Shown here in pieces: positions 49,488 to 58,151 of a stretch of 64,000 bases of DNA. The stretch covers positions 1 through 64,000 of the forward strand of contig CAWCAT010000038.1 in the NCBI GenBank assembly GCA_963793625.1, given 5' to 3'. Below the pieces are notes generated by a model. That model saw nothing but the letters and a program-made list of their open reading frames with translations, ran no database searches and was not told the origin of the DNA. This DNA comes from G963668605 sp963793625 (GTDB lineage Bacteria; Acidobacteriota; Terriglobia; Bryobacterales; Bryobacteraceae). The first letter of the stretch is position 1, and every line of letters starts with the position of its first letter. Position numbers and translations under genes: made by a program.

Positions 49488-49847
49488 ATGACCGCGAAAA
49501 GGAAAAATTCGATCGACGACGCAAAAGCCTTTGAAGCTGCCCTGGAGAGTCCTGAACCAGATGTAACTTATATCCTGCGCCTGTATGTGACAGGCAGCAC
49601 GCCCAGGTCCGTGCGGGCGATTCAGAACATCCGGGCCATTTGCGAAGAGAAACTGCATGGCCGTTACGAACTGGATGTAATAGACATATATCAACATCCA
49701 GACGGAATTAGCGCTGAACAGATCGTGGTTACGCCAACTCTGGTTAAACAGTTACCATTACCGGTAAGGAAACTGATCGGTGATTTATCGAATACAGAGC
49801 GAGTACTGGTGGGGCTGGACATACAACCCCATAGCACGAAGCGCTAG
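49488..49847 (+). CDS. kaiB: KaiB-like clock protein (second copy)
   Basis: A 119-residue KaiB paralogue. The ATG at 49488 sits behind GGAAGGA; a longer reading upstream overlaps the first kaiB and is not supported. Core: TYILRLYVTGSTPRSVRAIQNIRAICEEKLHGRYELDVIDIYQHPDGISAEQIVVTPTLVKQLPLPVRKLIGDLSNTERVLVGLDIQ. It differs from the first copy in the switch segment (QHPDGISAEQIVV against RNPQLAKGDQILA) and has a longer acidic N-terminus. Two KaiB variants could compete for KaiC or serve different partners. Confidence 0.92.
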   Translation: MTAKRKNSIDDAKAFEAALESPEPDVTYILRLYVTGSTPRSVRAIQNIRAICEEKLHGRYELDVIDIYQHPDGISAEQIVVTPTLVKQLPLPVRKLIGDLSNTERVLVGLDIQPHSTKR

Positions 49848-49871
49848 ATCTGCGGTCCAAAGAGGCCAGCG

Positions 49872-52346
49872 ATGCCACGCGAAAGCCGCGAAAACTTAAT
49901 TGAACAGATCCGACAGCTCCAGAGCCGTCTTAACGAAGCCGAAGCCACGCTCGATGCAATCAGAAGCGGTGAAGTTGATGCGGTAGTCGGAGCGGGTGCC
50001 GCCAGTGACAAAATTTACACACTGACCGGCGCAGATACGGCATACCGGCTTTTCGTGGAGCAGATGGCCGAAGGCGCTGCGACGCTTACGCCACAGGGGC
50101 TCGTGCTCTTCGCAAACGAGCAATTCGCTGCAATGCTCGGGGTCTCGCTGGAGCACGTGATCGGTTCCGACATACGCAGCTTCGTTCCTGATGACCCGGA
50201 TCAATTCGAAGCCTTGCTCAGAAGTGGCATGCGGTCCATCTCCAAGGCCGAAATGCGGCTGAGGACTGCCCAGGGCGTTCTGCTACCCGTGTATGCATCG
50301 ATAAAACGCCTGGCGCTCCTGGACGGCGAATGTGCCTGCCTCACCGTCACCGATTTGACGGAGCAGAAACGCAACGAAGAAACCGTCGCCGCCGGGATGC
50401 TTGCGCGTTCCATTCTCGACCAGTCGGCCGAGCCAATTTTCGTGCTGGACGCGGCTGGCAGGATCACGCACGCGAGTAAAGCCGCCGAGCGATTTGCAGA
50501 AAAGCCCGTACTATGGCGCAAGTTTGACGAAGTCTTTGAGACACTACCATTGGGCGAGATTCTCTCCGCGGCCGGGCGCAGGGAAAACATTGAAGGCATG
50601 CAGGCGACCGCAGGTAACATGGAGGTGCTTATCAATGCTGCGCCCCTCTCCAGCTCCAATCTCGAGTTGCTCGGCTGCATCGTATCGCTCACCAACATCA
50701 CTGAATTGAAGCGCATCGAAGCCACACTGCGGGACAGCGAAGCACGCGAGCGCCGGCGAGCAGCCGAATTGCAGGCCCTGATGGAAGCCGCCCCAGCCGC
50801 AATCTTTATCGCGCGCGACCCTGAATGTAAGGAAATGGTCGGCAACACCATGACCTCGGAGTTCCTGCGCGTCCAGCACGGTAAGAATGTGTCCCAATCA
50901 GCCAGCGAGGAGGAACGTCCAAAGAATTTCCACGCAGAGCGAGAGGGGCGAAGACTGCTGCCTGAGGAACTACCGCTGCAGACCGCCGCGCGCACAGGCG
51001 TCCCCGTGCAGGATTGCGAGCTTGACTTCGTTTATGATGACGGGACAGTCCGCAACCTGTTAGGCAGCGCGAATCCCCTGTTTGACGACCTTGGTCAGAC
51101 TCGCGGCGCAGTCGGGGCTTTCATTGATATCACAGCGCGTAAACAGATCGAAAAGCGTTTGCGGGAAACACAGAAGCTCGAGAGTATTGGAATGCTTGCT
51201 GGTGGAATCGCGCACGACTTCAACAACCTTCTGGTTGGCGTGATTGGCAGCGCAAGTCTGGCCCAGATGACGGTACCACCCGGCACCCGCACATTTGAAT
51301 TGCTGGATCTGATACTCAAGTCCGGCGAGCAGGCCGCCCACCTGACTCGCCAGTTGCTGGCCTATGCCGGAAAAGGCCGTTTCGTTACAGAACGATTTAA
51401 TTTGTCGAACCTTGTTCGTGAAATTGTTGAGGTCCTGCAGCCTTCTATTTCGAAGAGGATTGAACTCCGTCTGGACCTTCAGGCAAATCTCCCACTGATC
51501 GAAGCAGATCGCGGCCAGATTCAACAGATTGTGATGAACCTCGCGATCAATGCTTCGGAGGCGATTGGCAACGACACAGGGGTTGTATCCATCAAGACGG
51601 GCGTGCAGGATATAGGCGACAGCCAACGCAAGTATCTGCCAGAGACTTACGCGGACCTGCACTCCGGGAAATACGTGTATCTTGAGATCAGCGACACAGG
51701 CAGCGGCATGGACCCGGAAACGATGCGAAAGATTTTCGATCCGTTCTTCTCGACTAAGTTTTTGGGGCGCGGACTGGGTCTGGCCGCCGCTAGCGGAATC
51801 GTCCGCGGGCATAAGGGTGCAATCAACGTGACGAGTGCGCCAGGCAAGGGCAGTTGCTTCAAGGTCCTGCTAAGGGCTTCCGCCCATACGATCACGATTA
51901 CGTCCAAGCCCGCGAAGGAACCCGCCAAGGGGAAGGGGACGGTTCTGGTGGTGGATGACGAAGCAACGGTGCGCATGGTAGCAAAGGCCCTGCTCGAACA
52001 CTCCGGGTTCAGAGTCATGGTCGCTGACACCGGCCCGGCCGCACTTGAGTTATTCGAGAGAGCGCCAGGTGAGATCGCGCTCGTCTTACTGGATCTGAGC
52101 TTGCCAAAAGAGGGAGGAAATGAAATCCTTCCCAAAATGCTTAAAATACGTCCTGATACCAAGGTTTTGGTGACGAGCGGCTACAGCGAAGATGTAGCCA
52201 TGCAATCCTTCAAGGGCCTGCCCGTCTCAGGGTTTATTCAAAAACCATATGCTCCACACGCGCTCTCAGAAAAAGTAAGGCAGACCATCGAGTCGGCCCC
52301 GAAAACATCACCCGGGAGCGAAGTCGCGAACAAGAGGATAGGCTGA
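49872..52346 (+). CDS. PAS hybrid histidine kinase with C-terminal receiver
   Basis: An 824-residue soluble sensor kinase. A short coiled coil (LIEQIRQLQSRLNEAEATLDAIRSGEVDAVV) precedes three PAS-like domains (about 55-165, 180-285 and 300-425). HisKA follows with GMLAGGIAHDFNNLL, phospho-His at residue 448, then HATPase_c (QIVMNLAINASEAI, LEISDTGSGMD, GRGLGLAAASGIV). The C-terminal receiver starts at VLVVDDEA, with phospho-Asp at 741 (LVLLDLSLP) and IQKPY. The LDAIRSGEVDAVV opening recurs in kinases near kaiBC in other bacteria (recalled, not searched). No transmembrane helix is present, so it senses a cytoplasmic signal. Its stop overlaps the next start (TGATG). Confidence 0.9.
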   Translation: MPRESRENLIEQIRQLQSRLNEAEATLDAIRSGEVDAVVGAGAASDKIYTLTGADTAYRLFVEQMAEGAATLTPQGLVLFANEQFAAMLGVSLEHVIGSDIRSFVPDDPDQFEALLRSGMRSISKAEMRLRTAQGVLLPVYASIKRLALLDGECACLTVTDLTEQKRNEETVAAGMLARSILDQSAEPIFVLDAAGRITHASKAAERFAEKPVLWRKFDEVFETLPLGEILSAAGRRENIEGMQATAGNMEVLINAAPLSSSNLELLGCIVSLTNITELKRIEATLRDSEARERRRAAELQALMEAAPAAIFIARDPECKEMVGNTMTSEFLRVQHGKNVSQSASEEERPKNFHAEREGRRLLPEELPLQTAARTGVPVQDCELDFVYDDGTVRNLLGSANPLFDDLGQTRGAVGAFIDITARKQIEKRLRETQKLESIGMLAGGIAHDFNNLLVGVIGSASLAQMTVPPGTRTFELLDLILKSGEQAAHLTRQLLAYAGKGRFVTERFNLSNLVREIVEVLQPSISKRIELRLDLQANLPLIEADRGQIQQIVMNLAINASEAIGNDTGVVSIKTGVQDIGDSQRKYLPETYADLHSGKYVYLEISDTGSGMDPETMRKIFDPFFSTKFLGRGLGLAAASGIVRGHKGAINVTSAPGKGSCFKVLLRASAHTITITSKPAKEPAKGKGTVLVVDDEATVRMVAKALLEHSGFRVMVADTGPAALELFERAPGEIALVLLDLSLPKEGGNEILPKMLKIRPDTKVLVTSGYSEDVAMQSFKGLPVSGFIQKPYAPHALSEKVRQTIESAPKTSPGSEVANKRIG

Positions 52347-54124
52347 TGACTCCGAATGAGACTGAGCGGCAGACTACTATTCTGCTGGCCGAAGACGAGC
52401 AGGCTGTCGGAGCGTTTATCGCAGCGGCGCTCAGTTCCTGCGGCTTCCATGTGCTGAATGCCACCGGTGGGAGTCAGGCGCTGGAGATGGCGCGTGAGCA
52501 TAAAGGTGAAATTGATCTTTTGCTCTCGGACATCAGAATGCCGGAGATGACCGGATCTGAACTCGCCAAGGAGATTCGCAAGCTACGACCCGAGACGAAG
52601 ATCCTGCTGATGTCCGGATATACTCCGGAAGACAGCCTGGAACCAGACTGGAATTTCCTGCCCAAGCCCTTCACTGTGGAGCTTCTGCTGAACATGGTGA
52701 AGCGCAGCCTCGAACAGATCCGCCAGGCTCGCGAATACGCTGAAGCGATTGTTGAAACCATCAGGGAACCACTTTTGGTTCTGGACGCAGATTTAAAAGT
52801 TTTGACGGCGAATAACAGGTTTTACGAGAAATTCCAGATTTCCGCAGACCAGACCATCGGCAGTCACATTTTCGAATTGGGGAGGGGTCAATGGAATATT
52901 CCACGGCTGCGCGAATTCCTCGAAGACTGGCTGCCTGTGGACCAATGGATTGAAGATTTTGAGGTTGAGTTCGAGTTGCCTGCCGTTGGACGCAGGTACA
53001 TGTTGCTCGATGCACGTCAAATTCAGCAGGCGGGCCTCGGCACGGGAATGATCCTGCTGGCTGCCCGGGACATAACGGATCGCAAGAAGGCCGAAGAAGC
53101 GTTACGCAAAAGCGAGTCCGCAATTCGTTCGCTCCTGGAATCCGCTCCGCGCGCAATTATCGCAGCAGACGCGAACGGCTGCATCCGCGTGGCGAACCGG
53201 ATGGCCGAGACTATTTTTGGCTACACCAGGGAAGAATTGCTGGGCCAACCTGTGGCAGCGCTGTTGCCCGAGGAAACGAACACCAGCGAGGCTCAGTCGC
53301 GCGATGGCGCTCGAGAGACAGTAGGGCTCCGAAAAGGGGCGACGCTCTTCCCTGCCGAGGTTACTGTCAGTTCGATCGAAACGGAAGACGGCACGCTCGT
53401 AGTCAGATTCATTGTTGACATCACCAAGCGCAAAGAAAACGAGGCGGCACTGTTCGGTTACCAGGAAGCTTTGCAGGGTCTGACGGCGAAGCTCATATCG
53501 GTTCAGGAGTCCGAAAGCAAGCATTTGGCTCGCGAGTTGCACGACGTTTTCAGCCAGAGGCTGGCCGTTTTGTGCATGGAGATCACGGAACTGCAGCAGT
53601 GGCCTGCTGAAAAGGCCGGCGAATTGAACCGCCGTCTCAGGTTACTCGTTGATAAGGTTGGATCGCTGGCTACCGATATCCACCAGATTTCCAGGCGGCT
53701 GCATCCCGCCATTCTGGATGATCTGGGCCTCACGGCCGCGCTCAAAAACGAGTGTCTGGCGTTCGCTCAGCAGAACAGCATTTCCGTCCCGTTCAACTCT
53801 GAGCGGGTTCCCAGGAAGCTGCCGGAAGATGTAGCCTTGTGCTTGTATCGTGTTGCCCAGGAAAGCCTGCGTAATGCCGCCAAACACGGACATTCCGCTG
53901 AAGTTCGGGTCAGCATCAGCGCCGATTCAGAAAACGTGGAACTCTCGATCCTGGATGACGGCAGCGGCTTTGATTTCACGAGCGCCAAGGGAAAAGGCGG
54001 ACTCGGGCTCGTCAGTATGGAAGAGCGCGTCAGACTCGTCAAGGGATCGTTTTCAATTCAGTCCCAGCCGGGTAAAGGGACGGAGATCCATGTCCGGATT
54101 CCTTTACAGAAGGATCAGGAATGA
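52346..54124 (+). CDS. Receiver-PAS-PAS HisKA_3 (NarX-type) histidine kinase
   Basis: A 592-residue kinase with the opposite layout to its neighbour. An N-terminal receiver (ILLAEDEQAVG, phospho-Asp at residue 62 in LLSDIRMPEM, KPF) precedes two PAS domains (about 130-250 and 260-375). HisKA_3 follows with the phospho-His at residue 399 (HLARELHDVFSQRLAVL), then a NarX/DegS-type ATPase (ALCLYRVAQESLRNAAKHG, DDGSGFD, GGLGLVSMEERVRLVKG). This family normally phosphorylates NarL/FixJ regulators, and one lies directly downstream with an ATGA overlap. The receiver could accept phosphate from the upstream hybrid kinase and gate this kinase. Confidence 0.92.
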   Translation: MTPNETERQTTILLAEDEQAVGAFIAAALSSCGFHVLNATGGSQALEMAREHKGEIDLLLSDIRMPEMTGSELAKEIRKLRPETKILLMSGYTPEDSLEPDWNFLPKPFTVELLLNMVKRSLEQIRQAREYAEAIVETIREPLLVLDADLKVLTANNRFYEKFQISADQTIGSHIFELGRGQWNIPRLREFLEDWLPVDQWIEDFEVEFELPAVGRRYMLLDARQIQQAGLGTGMILLAARDITDRKKAEEALRKSESAIRSLLESAPRAIIAADANGCIRVANRMAETIFGYTREELLGQPVAALLPEETNTSEAQSRDGARETVGLRKGATLFPAEVTVSSIETEDGTLVVRFIVDITKRKENEAALFGYQEALQGLTAKLISVQESESKHLARELHDVFSQRLAVLCMEITELQQWPAEKAGELNRRLRLLVDKVGSLATDIHQISRRLHPAILDDLGLTAALKNECLAFAQQNSISVPFNSERVPRKLPEDVALCLYRVAQESLRNAAKHGHSAEVRVSISADSENVELSILDDGSGFDFTSAKGKGGLGLVSMEERVRLVKGSFSIQSQPGKGTEIHVRIPLQKDQE

Positions 54125-54762
54125 ACCGCCCGACAGTATTGCTTGCTGACGATCATGAGGTGGTGATTGAGGGATTGCGCCGCATCCTTGACCCCGAATT
54201 CGATATTGTCGGTACCGTGCCGGACGGCCGCGCCCTTGTAGCCGCTGCTGCAAGGCTTAACCCCGACGTGATTGTCGCCGACATTTCGATGCCATTACTC
54301 AACGGAGTCGAAGCGGCTCGCCAGATAAAGAGCGCCCAAAAGCGAATACACATTATTTTTTTGACAATGCATCCTGACGTGACTTACATCACGGAAGCAT
54401 TGGAAGCTGGCAGTTCCGGGTATGTACTTAAGAGCTCCGCCGGGTCCGAACTGGTAACAGCGATCCGCGAAGCTCTTGATGGGCGCTGTTATGTCACCCC
54501 TTCGATAGCCCTGCCGCTGGAAGGTGCCCTCAGAGACGGCCTGGCGGGCTCCCAGCGCAAGCCCGGCGTCCTGACCGCCCGCCAGCGCGAAGTCCTCCAG
54601 TTAGTCGCGGAGGGGCGCCCTGTGAAGGAGATCGCAGGAATCCTGCACTTGTCTTCAAGAACCGTCGAATTCCACAAATACGGAATTATGCGGCAACTCG
54701 GATTACGCACCACTGCGGAGTTGACGCATTATGCTATCAAGCATGGCATTCTGTCAACCTAG
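54121..54762 (+). CDS. NarL/FixJ-type response regulator
   Basis: A 213-residue regulator: receiver (TVLLADDHEVVIEGLRRIL, phospho-Asp at residue 54 in VIVADISMPLLNGVEA, LTMHPD, LKSS) followed by a LuxR-type helix-turn-helix (LTARQREVLQLVAEGRPVKEIAGILHLSSRTVEFHKYGIMRQLG). It is the DNA-binding output of the kai-kinase operon and the natural target of the adjacent HisKA_3 kinase. The ATG overlaps that gene's stop. Targets are unknown; the structured leader and RRM gene immediately downstream are plausible ones. Confidence 0.93.
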   Translation: MNRPTVLLADDHEVVIEGLRRILDPEFDIVGTVPDGRALVAAAARLNPDVIVADISMPLLNGVEAARQIKSAQKRIHIIFLTMHPDVTYITEALEAGSSGYVLKSSAGSELVTAIREALDGRCYVTPSIALPLEGALRDGLAGSQRKPGVLTARQREVLQLVAEGRPVKEIAGILHLSSRTVEFHKYGIMRQLGLRTTAELTHYAIKHGILST

Positions 54763-54851
54763 GACCTAGTAACTTTGCTAGTATTCCGTTCGACAAAACT
54801 TTGTTACTGTCTGTCTAGCGGTAGATAGAAGACGCGACCACAATCTGAAGC

Positions 54852-55026
54852 CCACACAATCGTGTGGAGTACCACTCCCTGATGTGGTTTGGAAGGATCG
54901 CGGCGGACTGTGTGGAACCGACACGGCCCAGCTCCTACCCATGGTTTTTGCGGTGAGCCCTTGCAGGCTTCCGGAGGCCCGGGAGTAATCCCGGTGAAGC
55001 CGGCAAGGGTTGCCGGTCGACCATGG
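54852..55026 (+). promoter_or_regulatory. Strongly structured leader RNA candidate upstream of the RRM gene
   Basis: The 313 bases between the response regulator and the RRM gene contain no ORF of substance but several exact helices: CCACAC/GTGTGG (54852-54857 with 54862-54867), competing GGAGT/ACTCC (54866-54870 with 54874-54878), a long-range CCATGGT/ACCATGG (54939-54945 with 55020-55026), CCGGGA/TCCCGG closing a GTAA tetraloop (54979-54984 with 54989-54994; GNRA class), and CCGGCAA/TTGCCGG with a GGG loop (55000-55006 with 55010-55016). The long-range helix encloses the two hairpins, a multibranch layout. This suggests a cis-acting RNA controlling the RRM protein. I do not recognise a known riboswitch class. 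Confidence 0.5.
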
Positions 55027-55075
55027 TGGAGTGTTCTAACGGAGGCCTGCCGTGAGATCGAAAGGACATAGAATC

Positions 55076-55381
55076 GTGAAGAACATTTTTGTTGGGAATC
55101 TGAGTTTTAGATCTAGCGAAGACACTGTACGTTCGCTCTTTGAGAAGTATGGAACAGTGGATCGCGTCAGTCTGGTGACGGATAGAGACACCGGGCAACT
55201 GAGGGGGTTCGGATTCGTCGAAATGACAAACGACTCCGAAGCAGAGAAGGCGATTGCCGCGCTCAATGGCGCCGAACTGGAAGGCAGGGTCCTGAACGTG
55301 AACGAAGCCCGCCCGAAAGGCGAACGCACGTTTAACAGCCGTGCGTCCGGCGGTTTTTCACCACGGCAATCCCGCTGGTAA
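55076..55381 (+). CDS. RRM-domain RNA-binding protein
   Basis: A 101-residue single-RRM protein of the bacterial/cyanobacterial Rbp type. RNP2 is KNIFVGNLSF and RNP1 is LRGFGFVEM, with SEDTVRSLFEKYGTVDRVSLVTDRDTG between them and EKAIAALNGAELEGRVLNVNEARPK after. A short basic Ser/Gly/Arg tail (FNSRASGGFSPRQSRW) follows. The GTG at 55076 is preferred because AAAGGA lies nine bases upstream; a GTG at 55052 is the alternative. Such proteins are often cold- or stress-regulated, and the long structured leader fits post-transcriptional control, possibly autoregulation. Confidence 0.88.
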   Translation: MKNIFVGNLSFRSSEDTVRSLFEKYGTVDRVSLVTDRDTGQLRGFGFVEMTNDSEAEKAIAALNGAELEGRVLNVNEARPKGERTFNSRASGGFSPRQSRW

Positions 55382-55392
55382 CCTCTAAATGC

Positions 55393-55423
55393 CCGGACCG
55401 GTCAGTTTTGCTGCCCGGTCCGG
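55393..55423. terminator. Bidirectional terminator
   Basis: CCGGACCGG (55393-55401) pairs perfectly with CCGGTCCGG (55415-55423) across a 13-base loop containing TTTT, in the 54-base gap between the convergent RRM and thioredoxin-like genes. Confidence 0.6.
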
Positions 55424-55435
55424 ACATTCACCTTT

Positions 55436-57553
55436 CTAAAAGCCCCTTACGACTTCGATCTGATCCAGCATTTTCTTGATCCATTCTGCATCATTAGACG
55501 AGCCAAATCCGACCTGCTCAAAGCGCAACAAGCCTGCGCGATCCACCACCCAATTGCGAGGAATGCTGAACCCGCCCAGATAACGATCCACAACATCCTT
55601 GGCAAATAAAACCGGGAAAGTGTACTTGTTTTCTTTCATGAACGGCTCGACCGCTCCGATAGTGTCATCCACGTTAAACGTAAGGATAATCACATCCTCG
55701 CGCTCCTTCGCCCGATCATAAAGCTTTTGAAAGTGCGGCAACTCCTCACGGCAAGGTCCACACCATGTCGCCCAGAGATTGATGAAGGCCGTCTTGCCGT
55801 TCAGACTCGCTTTCTTCCAGGTCTTACCCTGCAAATCGGTGATTTCAAATTCCGGCAGCGGACGTTCCAGCTTGGTCCACTGACCCGGTTGTGGGAGAGC
55901 ATTGCTGCCCGACGAAGGAGCGGCACTCAACTGATCCAGCCAATGCTGCCAGCCTTCATTGGTTCCGCCGAGTTCCTTCCAGATCGCCTCAGCGGGTCTG
56001 GTTAACCGTGTCGGAGTGCCGCTGGGGAATGTTGTTTTCCACGCACGTGCGGCAGATCCATAGTAGGTAACTGCGTCCAGTTTACGGCCCTCTTCGACAG
56101 CCAGCCTCGCCATGTAGTCGTAATAGCGCGATTCATCACCCGGCAACATTCGGATTGCAGACTGAATCGAACTTGTACTCATAGCCGGCGGCTTGTCTTT
56201 CGGAGTCTCCGCAATTCTTTTCTCCCATTCCACAGTCTTGCGCTTGAATTCGCGCAGGCCACTGTCCATTTCGATCAGCGTCTTTCTGACCTCGTCCAGC
56301 TTTTTCTGTTTTAGATATGCGTCTGCCAGCAATCCCCAACCCATAGTCTTCTCGCGCCACACCGAAATTTCCTGTTGTTCTTTGCGATCGGCGCTCATCA
56401 TCAGATCGTTTTCCTGATTCCCGTATCTTTTCGATAACTCGATTAGCCCTTCTTTCACCAGACCCGGAACCTGATCCAGACGCAGATTGCGCCGGACATA
56501 CATGGAAGCAATCTGGGTTGAGCTGGAAGGAGTGCTAATAACGGAATTCTTTCGGCTCTTCAAGGCTTCGAAATACTGGTCGATCGCTGCCAGAAACTCG
56601 CTATCCGGATGGTTTTCAAGATTTGCGAGTATCTGTGCTTTCTGAAGGTAAAAATAAGGCTCCCCGTTGCCAAGTGCAATCCATTCATCCGAGACCTTCA
56701 GCCGAGCCTCCTCCCGCTCCTTATACTTCTCCCCATAATTCACCTGGGGATCGCCCGTCTTTGGGTAAGGATTCTTCTTGTTCCAATCATTCATCGCTTG
56801 AAACACTTTTGAATTTCCTGAACCAGAGCTTCCATCCGAGGCCGAAATAGCCTTCTCGCCTTCCTTGTCGCCGATGATCTTGTAACCCTCTCGCAAAGCA
56901 AATACCGCCAGCTTGTTCACTTTCGGATCGAGAGCTTTCAATGATTCGAGGTCCTTGGCAACCTGCTCGCGCAGTTTGTTGTGCCCGGGAACAGGCGTAA
57001 CCTTAAACTCCAAACGCCACAACGCGGGCCACGCGCTGAGTACGGTCACGTCCGTGCGGCCAGTTAGCAGAGTGCGAAAACGGGCTGTGGCCTCCCTCAA
57101 GTACTCCGAGTTTGGCAAACGCGACAAACGAGTGTAGGCGTCCACATTCTCCGGGCAAAGATTTACGTAAGCCCGCGCATTCACTTCAAATTTAGTGTCG
57201 TCACGAAAGGCTGGGTACGCATAGATGTCGGCCAGTTTAGCGAATGGCCAGGCGAACTTCGGCTCCTTGCCGGTGATTTCAGTCAGGATCTTGATGGACT
57301 CCGGGGTCCGACTTCCCATCAACGACAGCGCATATAGATACTGGGCGACGCTGTCATTTGGCGCCTTATCAGCGCGCTCTTTGAATTCCGCAATAACTGT
57401 TTCGGGCGCCCGCCCCGTGCTCCTCGAGGTCAGAATGCGTGCCTGGCTGGAGAAGAAGTCACCTTCGGTGGTCTGGCAGCCTGGTATTGCGGGTTCCTGC
57501 GCGCACATGAGGAAGGGGACGAACAAGAAAGCTGAGAGTACAGCCTTGAACAT
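55436..57553 (-). CDS. TPR-like protein with C-terminal TlpA/thioredoxin domain, secreted
   Basis: About 705 residues. The ATG at 57553 has AGGAGG eight bases upstream, and the signal peptide MFKAVLSAFLFVPFLMCAQ follows; the longer reading starts before the ribosome site. The first 540 residues are helical with TPR-like repeats (DSVAQYLYALSLMGSRTPESIKILTEITG, WGLLADAYLKQKKLDEVRKTLIEMD). The C-terminal 150 residues are a TlpA/AhpC-TSA domain with the redox motif WATWCGPCREELPHF, then FPVLFAKDVVDRYLGGFSIPRNWVVDRAG with the cis-Pro loop. Probably a periplasmic thiol-disulfide reductase. Stands alone. Confidence 0.85.
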   Translation of the reverse strand: MFKAVLSAFLFVPFLMCAQEPAIPGCQTTEGDFFSSQARILTSRSTGRAPETVIAEFKERADKAPNDSVAQYLYALSLMGSRTPESIKILTEITGKEPKFAWPFAKLADIYAYPAFRDDTKFEVNARAYVNLCPENVDAYTRLSRLPNSEYLREATARFRTLLTGRTDVTVLSAWPALWRLEFKVTPVPGHNKLREQVAKDLESLKALDPKVNKLAVFALREGYKIIGDKEGEKAISASDGSSGSGNSKVFQAMNDWNKKNPYPKTGDPQVNYGEKYKEREEARLKVSDEWIALGNGEPYFYLQKAQILANLENHPDSEFLAAIDQYFEALKSRKNSVISTPSSSTQIASMYVRRNLRLDQVPGLVKEGLIELSKRYGNQENDLMMSADRKEQQEISVWREKTMGWGLLADAYLKQKKLDEVRKTLIEMDSGLREFKRKTVEWEKRIAETPKDKPPAMSTSSIQSAIRMLPGDESRYYDYMARLAVEEGRKLDAVTYYGSAARAWKTTFPSGTPTRLTRPAEAIWKELGGTNEGWQHWLDQLSAAPSSGSNALPQPGQWTKLERPLPEFEITDLQGKTWKKASLNGKTAFINLWATWCGPCREELPHFQKLYDRAKEREDVIILTFNVDDTIGAVEPFMKENKYTFPVLFAKDVVDRYLGGFSIPRNWVVDRAGLLRFEQVGFGSSNDAEWIKKMLDQIEVVRGF

Positions 57554-57686
57554 GAAGTATCCTCCTGGATAGGTCAAAGTAATGACGCCGGCAGAACAGT
57601 TTTTGTTTACAGGTACTTGAGATTAATTTGTCTGTAATCGACTTACTGGCAAACTCCCGGCGTACAATGTTCACGAGGAACCTACT

Positions 57687-58151
57687 ATGCCTGCCGATCT
57701 GGCCAAAGAAGCCCGGGAGCTCGTGGAGAGCGCGCGTTCGGGTGTCCTATGTACCAACTCACATCTCAAACCTGGTTATCCCTTTGGATCTGTAACTCCC
57801 TACGCTGTTGACGGCCGTGGAAGCCCGCTGTTACTCCTGAGTTACATGGCTATGCACACGGATAACATTCAGGTTGATCCGCTTGTAAGTTTATTCGTAG
57901 CACAGCAATCGCCGGAAGGCGACGCGCTCAGCGCGGCACGCGTCAACATTCTCGGACGCATTACGGCAGTTTCGGAAAAAGAGGTACCCGAAGTGCGCAG
58001 TCTTTACCTGGCAGCTCATCCCGAAGCCGAACAGTGGGTCAACTTTGGTGACTTCGCCTTTTACCGGCTTGAGATCGACAGCGCCTATTACATCGGCGGC
58101 TTTGGTTCCATGGGCTGGATTGAAGCGATAGAATACACGAAGCAGTCATGA
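57687..58151 (+). CDS. Pyridoxamine-5'-phosphate-oxidase-like FMN-binding protein
   Basis: A 154-residue split-barrel protein of the PNPOx/HugZ group: ELVESARSGVLCTNSHLKPGYPFGSVTPYAVDGRGSPLLLLSYMAMHTDNI, then RVNILGRITAVSEKEV, VRSLYLAAHPEAEQWVNFGDFAFYRLEIDSAYYIGGFGSMGWI. Relatives bind FMN or haem. GAGGAAC precedes the ATG. It overlaps the Gfo/Idh gene by ATGA and so is the first gene of the sugar-oxidoreductase operon, though its role there is unknown. Confidence 0.85.
   Translation: MPADLAKEARELVESARSGVLCTNSHLKPGYPFGSVTPYAVDGRGSPLLLLSYMAMHTDNIQVDPLVSLFVAQQSPEGDALSAARVNILGRITAVSEKEVPEVRSLYLAAHPEAEQWVNFGDFAFYRLEIDSAYYIGGFGSMGWIEAIEYTKQS

Noticed and set aside
54939..55026. Possible group II intron domain or a known riboswitch in the RRM leader
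   Set aside because: No domain V-type hairpin, no reverse transcriptase nearby, and none of the consensus cores of common riboswitches could be matched by eye; kept only as a structured leader.
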